From Ceratodon purpureus (lineage: Eukaryota > Streptophyta > Bryopsida > Pseudoditrichales > Ditrichaceae): a DNA stretch of 64,000 bases. The DNA is taken from positions 22,248,865-22,312,864 of the forward strand of contig CM026421.1 of NCBI GenBank assembly GCA_014871385.1, read 5' to 3'. The notes under the pieces were generated by a model. It was not told the origin of the DNA, made no database searches, and saw only the letters and a list, made by a program, of their open reading frames with translations. Numbering within the stretch: the stretch's first letter is position 1; the number at the start of each line of letters is the position of its first letter. The position numbers and the translations under genes are program-made. This document shows positions 9,990-22,852 of this stretch, piece after piece.

Positions 9990-12900
9990 CTACCCCCATG
10001 TCGCCCCAGTTTTCTCTTTAATGCGCCCCGATCGCCGAGGTGGGGACGCGTCTCCTGTCTTTACCTTAGTTCTGTCTTGTACTTTGCTTGTGATTACGTC
10101 ATGGAAGCCCACGCTTACCTTACATTCCGAATCATCCACAAGCCCGGTAACTATGGCGCGCAAGATTGCGATCTTCAATTCGGCTTTGATCTCCAGAACC
10201 TCCTTCTCTCCAAATATGTGAGACATCTAGATCAATAAAGGAGACTAGTGAGATTTGAAGGTTCTGTTTGTAAAAAAAAAACTTAATTCAAAGGTTAGCA
10301 ATGTTGCAGGACAACACACCTCCTGCCTCCAGTCCACAAACTGCTTGTTCGACCAGTATGTCACGTACATGATAATGTAGCACATCACGTAATATCCGCA
10401 AGACCAGTCATCACCTTGCTGTGGACATTTCACACGGATCCAGGAGTTTAGGTCTGTGGCATTCACCCATGTGGCAGATCCTTCCTCGTGTCCCACAGCC
10501 ATGCACCACAACTTCCCTAGGGACTGATGTAGTTTCGTAGAGCCATGCAATGTTTCTCCGGAATTTGAATCGAACTTCAAGAAATGTTCACCGGAGAGAA
10601 TCGCCAGGCTCCAATGCTCACTGTTAACAATAGGGACTATGATAGTGTTGCCCTTCACGTGCCTGAACCCAGAGCTCATATGAAAGCACCGACGCAGTGC
10701 TTCGATGTCCGTTGTCTTCCGGATGACTTCGTACAGGGCTGTTGCTGGCAGTGAATTACAAAGGAGAATTGGCTCCGGCACGCAGTCTTGAAACCAAGCA
10801 CAAAAGAAGTCCATCAAGGGGGAACTGAGTCTACCTTCTGGCGAGTCTACTAACTGCATGTCCAGGTCGGGGTACAAGGTTGTGCTGCCTTTCCGGAAGA
10901 CAAAGGACAGGAATGCCGCCTCCTCTGGGCCGTGATCTTCAGATATACGTTCCCTTGATATTCTGTACGCGCTGCATGAAGGACATGAGAGTTCAAATAT
11001 AAGTACAAAGTATGTTCCAAGGCTGTAGCACAAAGAAGAACATGCAATATGTTGCAAGGCTATAGTACAAAAAAGAACACACAGTAGAGGGATGGCAAAG
11101 TTTGAAAGGACGATGAAGAGGATTTTGTTCTAGCAACTGTATGAAAATTTACATGGGATAAGCTACGGTCTATACTACCTACTCGGCTGGGCCCATACTG
11201 TGGAGGTTCGAGGTGCCGGATCTGTAAGAGGTCGTGGTATCCCCAATGGCAAGGACTGTGCTGATTTGTAATCTTTTGTTGGTGAATTAGTCGACTCATT
11301 GAGGTTAAAGGCTGCTGGTGCGGAAGCCGGATCTTCTGGTGTACGTAGCAATCCAATCAATGGTCTTGCTTGCAGCAAATGGGCTACGATCCGCGACGGT
11401 GGTGTTACGGGAGATGGAGTTGCATCCATGTGTTGACCCCGATCTGGGGCAATAGTCGCTAGAGGGAGCACGTCTGGTATACTGCTGGATGTAGGAAGAC
11501 CATCACCCACATAGTCTGTATGCAGGACATGTGATCTGTTCACCGGCGGCTGGATGCTTGTGGGGGGGTCTTGTCCTGCTATGTCTTCTATAGGATAGGA
11601 ACCAAGGTCACTGCCGAGATCCAGAGGTCGCATGGGGGAAATAGCGGCAGATATACGGGACGGCCCCAGCTTTAAAGCCAGATGTGCTGGAGTTCGGCGG
11701 TACCACCTCTGGTTCGGTAGAAGCACCGATGGACTGGGATTCTTCATATGCTCATACAATATCCTCCTCTCTCTCTCACCCCCGTGAGCCTCTGGAGACA
11801 CCTCTATATTCCCCCAATCTATCTGAAATGTTTGGGAGCTAATCAATTGAGAGCAGAAAGGGATATCCAAATGTGCGAGATCGATGGACGGCTGCGCTCC
11901 TTTATATCCAAGCCTCTGGAAAGTCAATTCCAATTCCTTCTCGCGGAGGTCCATTAGCGCCTGTACTGCCTTATCAACATACTTCTTCAAAGATGGAGGG
12001 GGGTACGGTACATTATCCAGTCCAAGCATTCCCCAACCAGCATCGACGTCCTCACGTACATATAGTATCTTAGAAGTAACCTGACATATACACAGATGGC
12101 AGATGTTATAAGTCCTGTAACCATTCTGCAGTACATCAAAACCAAATGCAGCAAATAACATAGACATTGTATTTCAAGCACATTACAACCAAATTGTGTG
12201 TTTAATACCTCGTCACAATGTTTTCGAAGCAAAGTTGGATTGCTTGGGCCCTGTGCCCACCACATGGCAGCAAGCACATCTCCGTATGCATCAGTACGAT
12301 GCATGTCTAGCACAGCACGTCTAGCAACACGACAGAGAAAACTCTCAATTTTCTCCAGTACGGGTTCCTGGTTCCAGCCCTGAAACGCCATAAGACCAAC
12401 CATATCCCTCGAACATGTACTGAGAGGATAACAGAACCCTACCTTTATGCAAGGAAACAATGACCACCCAATGTCTATTATGTCTTGCGCACAAGAGGAT
12501 AGTCTCTGCGACTCTATCCTGTCCCTAGCAATGGCCAACACTTTTTCCCTCGTCATCCCATTCACGGGATGGGCGAGAGCACAAGTGCGCCCCAGCGACA
12601 CTCTGGTATACAACTTCAAAGCCCTTACGATATGTGGGCACTCTAGCTCTAAGGTCATTGGTTCAGCTGTAGCTTCCTTTTGCAGCACAGCCAAAATACT
12701 CTCCAGTTCCTCTGAAGTGTGGTTCCAGGGTTAATCTGGTAGCCCCTGAACAGTCTGCCGTGTTAATATCCTGAAAAGAGGAGACCATGCCCATGTACTG
12801 TCTTCAACTTTCATTCTCTCTTTGTCCTCAAATCGCCGCAGCTGAGTTCGAATGTGAGCCTCTCGCTTCTCCTGTAGTGCTATCTCAGCATTGAGCTTAA

Positions 12901-15244
12901 GGGACACGTACTCTGCCTTTTCCCCTAGATACTTCAAGTACAATCTCAGCTTCTTTAGTTCTGCTTTCCTACCCTCCAGGTTTGCTGGTTTTATGTATGG
13001 ATTCCAAGGCTTAACGGACATCATGACAAACTCGACCACTTCTGCGTGATGTTCTCCGTCTTTACCAGCACCCTGCAGTACAAAATAACAAGTTGATACC
13101 ACAAATTTTGTTTAGTGTATCCCACTGAATGCAATACCAAAGTCTCATGGACTGCCCCATATGCCATGTTTCAAAGCACCGCAAAGACAACCTACTTCTT
13201 GCAGTACTGCACACTGAATTAGGATCCGCAGTACAAAGTGTTCAGTACCTGAGCTTCTCTCCACGCCACCCAAGGCCCGATAGATGCTAAGATCTTTGCG
13301 CCTAGTTGGTCATGTATCTCTAGTTCTTCTAACGCCATCATGCACGATTCAGGGTCGTGGAGCAATGATCGCTCTACTATTATAGCCTTAGGGGATTCCT
13401 GAAGGAGGTAGTACAATCCTGCAATGCTCTGGGGAACAGGGGGGGGGCCCAGCTTGTATTCACCGTCGAGAGTAAGCGATGCTGCGTATTGTTGAGCCCT
13501 CTGCATTACATCTTCTCTACTCATGTTGTCGCCAATGTAGTGCAGATCATCATTGTCTACAGATGAGCTTCCAACTGGTAAATTCGGTCCAGGCACTGAA
13601 ATTTTGGGAGCCTCCAATCCTGCACCTAAGTCACCTATCCTTCCACTCTCATCCCCGCCATCCAAATGCTCTGCGCCGTAGAACTGGGAGACATAAAGAA
13701 TGTCTTCCATGACGTCTGAATCCGATCTCACATTGTCTAACCCCTGTAGGACATCAGGTCCTTCTGGCACCTTAAACCTCTTGCGTTTCCTATCATCCCA
13801 GGTCTCTGACTCCTTGTTCGGAGGAAAAGAATGTTCCGTGCTCACTCGACATATGGTGTCTTGTAGCTCTTCCACCTGTTTTCTACCTACGCGCCCCTGA
13901 CCTGTCCTGACTTTTCTAACCTGTGCTGCAGTTGGTTTTGCCACCTCTGTTTTCCCCTTATCGCTCTCTACCTTCTGTTGACCCCTTTCTGGCTTTTTGC
14001 TGCCCTTTGTGTCTTGTGAATCAGACTCTCTATGCGCATGGGAAACTCGAAGATCTGTCTCCTGCACTACACCTGTCACTGTTGTAGTCCGCGGATTCCA
14101 GGGACGACTGCCCTCTTCTCTAGGAAACGACAAGTGAAACTCTGCAAGAATGTCCTTCACCGCCCCTCGTTCACTCTGCAGAAACGTTGGGTACATTTTA
14201 AGCACACCTGTACCGTCCTTCTTCCACGCATCGCATTGATCCTTGTAACGGTGATAAGATAGTGCATTTTTATCCAAAAAATCTTGATGACAGTACCTGC
14301 ACCAATAGTAATACCGTTTCTCCAGCGGCGGGTCTTGCCAGTAGTGGTATCGGCATAGATAATGAGCCTCAACGACTAGCTCCTTGAACTCCCGCTCAGT
14401 GTATAAACAGGCACAAGGTACTCTCCCTTGTTTTAGCTCAGACCGATACACAGGCTCCCCTCCGACCGTGACCCCCTACATTTCAATACATCTTCAATTA
14501 CCGAGCACAAAGCCGATACACTAAAACCGTCCCAGAAATCAAATCCAGTAAGACATTAGAATGTAACGCACCTGTAATTTCCCCACAGCTCCTCGCAGAA
14601 TCAGCTCTTTCCAACGCTCGTATCCTAGCCCTTCAATTAGACGTGTGTCTTTATTCACTATCAGCTTCTCGTCCTCGGGGAAAGACACTCGACCAGCCGT
14701 GAATCCGATGTTCAGGTGAGTGGACGACTCTTTGATACCATTTGCCCCTCCTGGTTCCATCACAGTCCATCTACAAGGGATGGGTTTCTTCTTAATTTCT
14801 GCAAAGTCCGAGTCTGAACTAGTTGCAGAATCAGCTTCAGGACCTCCCTCTCTCTCTCCAAGAACTCCTTCTCGTAAACCCAATAGCGGCTCAACTGCAG
14901 CGTCAATTCCCTCAGCAAGCAGAGAGTTGCGTTGCGATCTTGCCCTTGTGCTTCTACCTACTGCATAATAGAACTTAGAATTTTCAGAAAACAATTTCAA
15001 GAAAGGAGCAAAACACCAGAACCATACCCTAACCAGGCCATGGCGACAAGGGTACGATACCCAACCATTTCGTTCGACTCTACAGAGCCACAAACAAAAT
15101 TCTATCGAGGATTAATAGAATCAAATACATTAGCAGAACCCAACATTTAATCTCTCAAATCCAACTCCATAATACAAATTCCTGCAAACCCTATATTCCA
15201 CACCCACCTGAGTTCTCTTTGCAGACGGACTTCAGTCGACCCAT
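9990..15244 (-). pseudogene. ULP1/C48 protease-domain gene, copy 1, interrupted by one in-frame TAA
   Basis: Seven exons with consistent phases, listed 5' to 3': 15244-15208 (starts MGRLKSVCKENS), 14960-14572, 14475-13249, 13072-12209, 12080-11179, 10971-10320 and 10226-9990, about 1435 codons. Exon 3 has a C2HC finger-like block (WCRYCHQDF, then HRYKDQC). Exon 6 is a ULP1-type cysteine protease domain with His (NSEHWSLAIL), Asp (FLKFDSNSG), Gln (KCPQQGDD) and Cys (SCGYYVM) all present. The family removes SUMO or related modifiers. Exon 4 contains TAA at 12733-12731; the frame is open on both sides, and the paralogue at 17792-22116 reads straight through the aligned position (LDLPKTAPPRPWKHTEEEL). 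This copy is therefore either disabled, read through, or the base is wrong. It also keeps an intron (14571-14476) that copy 2 lacks. Confidence 0.8.
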
Positions 15245-17791
15245 GTCCCCGAACCTTTGCTTACAATTGTTCACCGCTCCTCTCGGCTCTTCCAAAACAC
15301 TCTCTTTCCTCCCTGATAATGAAATCAACAAGTACCCCTCCCCCCCGCGCCGTCGTCATTGCGAGTCCTATAATCTCCACGTGAAAGTTAGAGCCCTGAT
15401 GAAACTAACCCGCAAAATCTGTCAATGCTCGTGAATATGCTAGTGTGCGGCAGCACAAGTGCAACTCAAACAGCGAAAAAGCGAAACTGCAGAACAACGA
15501 CTAAAAAGGACAGTCAACCAACACTCAGACCCCCTCTCATATTCCGTACCCATCACACTCAGAGTACATGGTACAAATTACAATATACGAAAACGTTTAT
15601 GCGATGGTCCTGCATCGCGGCATGGAAATGCTTTTGTCCTCACAGACATTTATCACCCTTTGAAATAAGATTATTGTTATTCGATTCCACTAATATGATT
15701 GTGGTCAATATGATAAGTACATATTTTGTACGTTGAGCTATGAATGTTTGAAATTTATACTTATTTGTTTTCACAGTATTTTGTCATTGTAGTTGTATGT
15801 TTTACTATGTAATCATCTTAAAGAACATTCCCTCCAACTCTAAGTGATTCGGAGATTAAAAAACTTTCCTAAACGTCATACTTGTAATTTAACTTAATAA
15901 TACAATTGATCTAATTAAGCCTTCACACCTTAGTTGTCGTCACTACTATAGTGCTATATATGCATTTTTTAAAACAACTTTAACTCCCGTTGTTGTATTA
16001 ACTGTTCAGTATCTTCAAATATTTACTTTATAAATTTCTAACTCAAACAACTGTCTTTCTCGTCTATCATTATTAAAATTGTACATTCTTTTATTTTTTT
16101 TAAATTTATTTCATTTTCCTATTATATTTCTCTCGTTTTTTTTTTTTTTTTTTTTTTTTCAAGTGTTGCTTCCACCCTTGGTTTAATATTATCATTTCTA
16201 CTGAGACAATCTCTCCAGTACCTTTATGAGAATTTGCATTACCTTATTTTTTAATTATATTTATTATGTTGTATTATATAATTTTGATTCATTTGCTTTT
16301 ATTATTAATCAATTTTATTGTAATTGTTATCTTGTTTTTAATATTTGATCTCTAATTCTTTTATTTATTTTTTCTTTACAATCATTCTTTCTTCTTTTTT
16401 GATTTATTTACCTTCTTTTTTTTTTTTGATAGATTCCCTTAACATCTAAATTTCATTTGAAATATCATAGGTCTAAACTATTTTTCGTTTGTTTCCTTTT
16501 TTTTCCTCTTATTTTATTTTTATTGTTTTGTCATCACTACTAATTTTCGTATTATTCCACGCTTTCTATATTTTTCATATTGATAATTTCTCTTAACAAC
16601 TTAACTTTGCTTTTTATTGGCGTTGCCTTTTTTGTATATAGTTTTCTTCATAACTTTTTATGGATTAACATTTTTTTCTTTTCGACATTATCTATTTTCT
16701 CTACTTTAACTTGCTTTTTTGTTAAAGCCCTTAATTCCTCAAAACGTCTTTGATTTAAATTTTTTAACTCGTTGTCTTTTTACTAATTCATTTGATTTAT
16801 TTTTTATTTTTTATTTTTTTGTTTCTTAACATTTTTTATTTTTTTTTCATCACTGCGTATTTTCTACTTTCTTAGCGTCACCTTGCTCCTTTCTTTTAAA
16901 AAAATCCCTTAAGAAATTCATTTCTCTTTTTTATTTTCTTTATTCTGATGTTTTATTTCTTTACACCTTCATTTCTATTTTTTAACTATAATTAACCTCT
17001 TTATTGACCTTTTTATTGTCCAAAGATCCTTTTCTCTATTCCTTTATTATATTCTTTTTTTTCGACATTGCCCTTGACATAGTTCCCCACTTATTTTTGC
17101 TCTTCATCGTTTACTTTTACTTTTACCATTCATTTCTCATTTTATTGTTTAGGTCCAAAACCCAATTTGTTGAATTATGTTTTATTCTATCTTTTTTTTT
17201 CTTTATTTTTTTTCATTTTATCTACTTATTCATATAATATTAATTTGATTCTGAAGTTTAGAATTTTTTTCAATTTTATCTGGTTCTCTCCATTAACGTT
17301 CTTATGTTTTTGTTTACAACATATATTTTTACTTCCTTCTTTTATTATTTCTTTCTCTCTTTTTATTTACTTCATTGTCGTTCTGAACCCAGACAGGCTT
17401 GTACAATTTGACATTACAGCATTTTATGTTTTGTCTTATTCCTTATCCTCATCCTGTTTATGTACTGCATACTATTATTATTATTGGCTGAAGGTATACC
17501 TAGCTTTTATACTCTGCCAAGCAGCAACACACATTGTAGACGGAAACCACTGTAGATTACCTTAAGTACAAATTTATCGACTAAGCATCCAATGTTCTTA
17601 ATGTGGACAATGCCACTGCAATACCACAGCAGCAATAGAATATTCTGATGGCACAACAAAACTACAGAGACAATACTACAGAATTGCAACGTTTATACAC
17701 TTGTTAAACACCAGTTCTTTCTAGTCCATCTGATACCATCCAAGGTAGTGTCTCTAATTAAGTACTCATTTCCATAGGTGGGCTTCAAAAT
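15245..17791. other. Promoter side of copy 1 and a strongly T-rich tract
   Basis: From about 15250 to 15700 the sequence is ordinary upstream DNA. It has a telo-box (AAACCCTA, 15186-15193) just inside the first intron and a GGCAGCACAA motif near 15449 that echoes the element termini. From about 15760 to 17390 the plus strand is dominated by T with some C, including a run of more than 20 T near 16140-16160, and has very few G. Open frames there (rich in Phe, Leu, Ile and Tyr) are composition artefacts. No gene is seen. Confidence 0.7.
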
Positions 17792-20700
17792 TTAATGTAA
17801 ATCCAAAATTAGCACGTCGCTACGACAGCAGTACAAGGTCGAGTCTTTGGCCAGTAATATGCTGAGTAGAGCTTTCTTGAGGTCGGATCTGACCTCTAAA
17901 ACGGCATCATGTCCAAAGAGGTCGGTCATCTGCCACAAAAACAACTGAACCCTGTCAAACACATGTGGCAGTGGCTACATAAATGTAGACAAAAGTATCT
18001 TGCAGTACAAAGGAGAGGATGTTAGGAGAGGTATTCAGCACTTACATCGCTGAACAGACCTGGTAATTCCATGTGCTTCACGTGGTTAGTGTACATCATC
18101 ATGTAAGACATAACATAATAACCACAAGAGAAAGTATCACTTTGTTGTGGACACTTCATGTGCACCCAAGATTTAATGTCGCATGCCTTTCTCCATGAAG
18201 TAGAGCCCTGCATGTGACCCATTCCTATGCACCAGACCTTTGCTAGGGCCTCATGAAACTTCTGAGGGCCATGGAAATTAGGATTTCGGAGAAAACCAGA
18301 ATCAAACTTAAGGAATCCCTTGTCACTCAACACAGCTAAGCTCCAGTGCTCGAAGTCACAGACTGGGACTATGAGCGTAGTCCAATTCCTAGGACAAAGA
18401 CCAAAATACTCCTTAGAGAATTCTTGTAGTGCATGTATTTTTGTAGTCTTGTTCGTGAGATCCCGGAGTTCGATGGCAAAAACTGATGGGCATACCAACA
18501 TTTCTGGAGATAACGACATCTGAAACCAGAGGGAAAAAAAGTCCATCAACGGAGCACTGACTTTCCCCTGGTCGTCATCCAGTGCTAGCATATCGAGATC
18601 AGGCCACAAAACCGTGCTCCCCGTGTTGAAGGTGAACTCTATACACCCGTGCTGTACGTGACCGCGTTCTTCGTTAATCCTCGCTGACATTACCTCGTAC
18701 AAACTAACAATTCAACTCTTAGTGAAGTGAAGCCCCGGAAAAGAACCACATGGACGATGTTAGTATAACAGTAAGCACTTGCAGTACACGGCTCACTGTT
18801 GAGGGGGTGGCAGTTGATCAAACCTTGGTAGAGAAGCTTGGTCAGTAGTGGATTTTGATATTCCGTCGTTGTGGCCCCCGAAGTCTGCTGGCTCTGACTG
18901 TTCTGCCTGCATAGGTACTGTAGCGCTCGAAATAAAATCTGCACTGTTACTTTGCAATGGGGTAACGCCTGAGCTGACCTTGCTGTCATCTGAATCAGTG
19001 AATGAAACATGATGTTCTGGAGTGTAGTTGTCTACTACAAGGCTGTGCAATACATCGGAGGGAAGCTTGGACTTATTGTAACCCAACAAATCGTAAGCAG
19101 CCTCCAATCCCTTATCTCGTAGGTCCACGAATGCTTGAGTTGCATTGCAGAGGGTACTGTGGATGTCTTTCGAGGGGTTGGTTGTTTGTCCTACACCCAA
19201 CAACGCCCACCCAGTGTCCACATCTTCCCTGACTGCCAGCACTGTTGAGAAGACCTGCAATGGCCCAAAGGTAATCGCACATTAATTATCTTCTTCTTTC
19301 TTGACTGTCTTTTCATGGAAATCATACTATTTTGTATGGTAAAGAAGCTAACAAATTCCTCTGCACTAAGTAATTTTCAGCATCTACACAACACTACCTA
19401 TGCACTACATTCATCTACGGTTACTGATAGTACTGACAACCTATCCCGTACTTAAGAGAACTTACTTGATTCAGTTCGTCCTTCCCTGAGATGTCACTCT
19501 CGGAGTGATCCAATGTCCACATCGCTAACAGATGTTTGTAGGTGTTGCTTGTCTGGCGCATATCAAGGAGGGCCCGTTGTGCCATACGAGAAAAGAACAA
19601 CTGAATCTTCAGGAAGACGGCCTCTTGCTTTGTCCTGTCTACGCCAATCAATGAGTTCACGTCCTCAGCGCAGTTAGACAAGGGCTCCACATTGTCAGAA
19701 CAAATACAAGGGAATAGCGTCCATCCAAACTCGGACAGTTGCTGAGCGCAGAACAGTAATCTTTGGGACTCCACGTCGTCACTGGCCATCTCTAACAATT
19801 TCAACCGTGTACAACCCAAGGTAGGATGCGACATTGGAGAAAACCGCGTCTTCGCTAGGCGTCCGTGTAGTTTCAATACACGGACTACATGGGGACAGTC
19901 GTACTCCAACGTGGTCTTTTCTCCCTGATACTGTCCTTCTATTGCACGGAGTATGGCTATTAACTCCTCTTCTGTGTGCTTCCAAGGCCTAGGCGGTGCT
20001 GTCTTTGGTAAGTCCAACAGTAGGACTTGGAACATTGAAGACCACGCCCAATCCCGGTTCTCAGCCTCAATAGTCTGTCTGGATTCGTAATCACTTAGAG
20101 CCCTCTCAATGAACTTCTCCTTAGCTAACCTTAGCAAATTCGTAGCCCTCACCTCATATGCACATTGCTCTTCAAGGTATTCGAGGTACGAAGACAACTT
20201 CGAAAGCTCATGTTGTCTTCCATCGAAATCTGGGTTGCTGACATAGGGATTCCATGCCATAGTCGTGAGGTGCACAAATTCTTCCTTGTTGTCCTTCTCC
20301 AAGGCCGTCTGCAAAATAAAGGTCATTTGTATTATTTCCATGAGGAACACCTCAATATAAAAAACAGATCATAGGAATATCAATGACAGACCTTACTTAT
20401 GATATTATGAAGAACTAGAAAATCCAGGGACTCACCAACTGCGCTCTTTTCCAGTGGATCCAAGGCCCTACTGCAGCCATGATCTTTTCGCTTAGAACAC
20501 CGTTTACCTCTAACTGGTTCAGAGCTGTCATACAGTCTGCAGGTATCTTCAGAAGAGCCCTGTCAACGATCTGTACAGGAGACTCGGACAAAAGATAAAA
20601 CAAACCCGGTACCTTCAGAATGAGAGGGGGGGGGCCAATCTCAGGTAAGTCTGCAAGACAAATGCATTCAGCTTGCTTTTGTGCTGCAGCGTACACTACA

Positions 20701-22116
20701 TCACGAGTATCCCTACTTCCACCATTGTGACCGTCGTTGGAAAATTCTGTACTTCCAAGAGTATTGATTTCTTCGTCGTGAACTGGAGATCCATGCTCTT
20801 CCGTTTCAGGGTCCTCAGAATTCTTTGATTGTTGCAAATTTGAGGCACTACAAACTGCAGCACAAGACAATCTTCCATGCTGGTCTGCATGTACGGGCTG
20901 TAGTGACGACAAGGTCCGTCCTTGCTGTCTAAACCGAAGGTAATATCGTGGGGGAGCATCCTCCTCGTACAAAATCTTCCGCTTGGGATCCACAGATGAT
21001 TCTGATTCAACTTGCTTCTTAAGGCGCTTGAAAGATGTATTACCACTTCGTAGCCTAGGCTGAGTTGAAGTGTCTTCTGGCTGTACATTTTGAGCACCTA
21101 TGTCGGTATGAGCTTCATCTGTACCTCTATCCGAAGCCTCCATTAGGAAGGAAGATCCTTCCACCACCGTATCAACTGTAACGCTAAGTTTGGGCTCCGA
21201 GTTTGCAGAACTTGAACTTGATCCCTGTAAGTACACTCTCTTTCTTTTCTTATACTTCGTTGTGCAATGGTCCTCTGAAACTATCTCCTGTCGAGGTGCC
21301 CACGGTCTATGTTCTGGACGGGCGGGAAACTTAAGTCCTGCCTCCTTCAGAATAGTCTTAACTATCTTCTTGTCACTCGGAGAAAAGGTCGGGTACATCT
21401 TTAGAAGTGCTCCCGATTTTCCCTCGCATTCCTTCCAAGCAGAACACTGGTCCTTCTGCCGGTGGTATGATAGACCATTCTTATCTTTAAACTCCTGCTG
21501 GCAGTACAAACACCAAGACCAACGACGTCTATCATTGTAGAAATGATACCTGCAAGTGTAGTGTGATTCGATGACGAGTTGCTTGAATTCTTTCTCCGTA
21601 TATAGGCACACACAGTGCTGCCTACCCTGCTTCAAAGAGTACCGATGTAGAGCCTCTCCTCCCACTGTGACACCCTCAATAATGCCCACAGGTCCGTTTC
21701 GTACCAAATCCAGCCACTTTTCAAACCCTAACACCTTTATGATCCGATGAACTACATTGACATTTATTTTTTTTGTCAAAAACTTACGTTCAACCGGCCC
21801 TCCAGTAGTACCCTCACCGATTTTAGACTGTGCGACAATACCAAACAAAACAGCTGGAGAAGTACTTGGGGCATACATTCTGTTGGCACCAGATATGTCT
21901 TCACGTAAATATGTCGATGAAGCGCCTAGAGTTACCCTCATGTTCAATCTATCATTCTCCATCAAATCCTGCAACCCCACCCCAATAGAACCAACCACCT
22001 TCGGACTCCTTTCCTTGTCTTGCTGACAGGATGTACTACCGTGCATACTTCCTTGGGCATTTCCTTCCATACTAACCAAACCTTGATGCTCACCTTGTAG
22101 CTTTCTCCTAGATACC
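17792..22116 (-). CDS. ULP1/C48 protease-domain gene with C2HC finger, copy 2 (open in all recognised exons)
   Basis: Exons, 5' to 3': 22116-20436, 20308-19466, 19254-18797, 18703-18046 and 17929-17792. All junctions are GT-AG and the phases add up to about 1259 codons. Exon 22116 begins mid-codon after an acceptor, so a further 5' exon (about 22400-22340) may exist; otherwise the first usable Met is in MEGNAQGSMHG. Order of parts: Ser/Thr-rich N terminus, conserved GVTVGGEALHRYSLKQGR, C2HC finger (WCLYCQQEF, then HRQKDQC), charged linker, helical region with WNPYVSNPDFDGR, and a ULP1 domain with His (FEHWSLAVL), Asp (FLKFDSGF), Gln (CPQQSD) and Cys (FSCGYYVMSY). The catalytic residues are intact, so a de-SUMOylating-type protease is plausible. 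It lies inside the giant MULE with its 5' side towards the right terminus. It matches copy 1 exon for exon, apart from one intron that copy 2 lacks. Confidence 0.85.
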
Positions 22117-22566
22117 CTAAACCATAGAAACAATTGATTAGAGAAACCCTAACTGCCATTGTTACACAGCCCAAACCGACCTTTAAGAACCAAATATTTC
22201 CAATCCAAAAATATCTCCTTTGCCGTCCCTAAACAACCTAAACCAAAAATTACACACAACATATTCGAAAAGCATAACAACGTCATCAGCCAAACAAATT
22301 AAAATAACTTGACCTATATCACAACTTAAATGCCATACCTCGCAGCTGGAGCCTTCAACTCTACAAACCGACGTTGAACTTCGCATCTCCACCTACGTCA
22401 CAATACCAATACTGCCGCACACCATACCGGAAGCACTCCACGCCATCCCGACACCGTCGCTGCAGGTCTACCTAAACCCTAATGTACTCATCCTACTAAG
22501 TTTTACAGGAAAGACAACTAAAAAAAGTTCCAATACAACTTTCTCATTGCGATAACGCAGCACAAT

Positions 22567-22852
22567 AGTGGGTGGCAGCACAGCCACATCAACGTAGAAC
22601 AAGACTCGGCCCAGAATAAAACCCGACTACCACTGTAGACGATGAAGTCTAATGAAGGAGCGAAGGGAACTTGGACGAAAAGGTTTGCAAGCTGGCATAC
22701 CGCGTGGGCCCGGGACCTGGGCCATCACGGGCCGCCCGGGATCTGGAGGGAGCCGGGCCCGCCATAGACCCAGCCGCCATTTCGACGGGCAGGGTAAGGC
22801 AGCCCGCAACATTGGCGGAATGGGGTTTGTGGGGGGGTAGCTAACGTCCGGC
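22567..22852 (-). repeat. Right terminal inverted repeat of the giant MULE
   Basis: Read on the minus strand from 22852 it matches the left terminus block by block: TTAGCTACCCCCC, ACAAAC, CGGGC, ATCCCGGG (about 22740), TATGCCAGCT (about 22700), CAGTGG with GGGTTTTAT (about 22633-22615) and TGTGCTGCC (about 22578-22570). A GC-rich island at 22700-22800 belongs to this arm. GATACTAGA follows immediately. Confidence 0.7.

Noticed and set aside
12379-12441. A possible 63-bp intron in ULP1 copy 1 (CATAAAG-GTAGGG ... TTTCAG-GGCTGG)
   Set aside because: The paralogue aligns through the same stretch without a gap (PLSTCSRDM against PLSNCAEDV), so it is coding.
17004-17565. Hydrophobic frames of up to 132 codons resembling membrane proteins
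   Set aside because: The T-rich tract automatically encodes Phe, Leu, Ile and Tyr. There is no plausible start, domain or splice structure.
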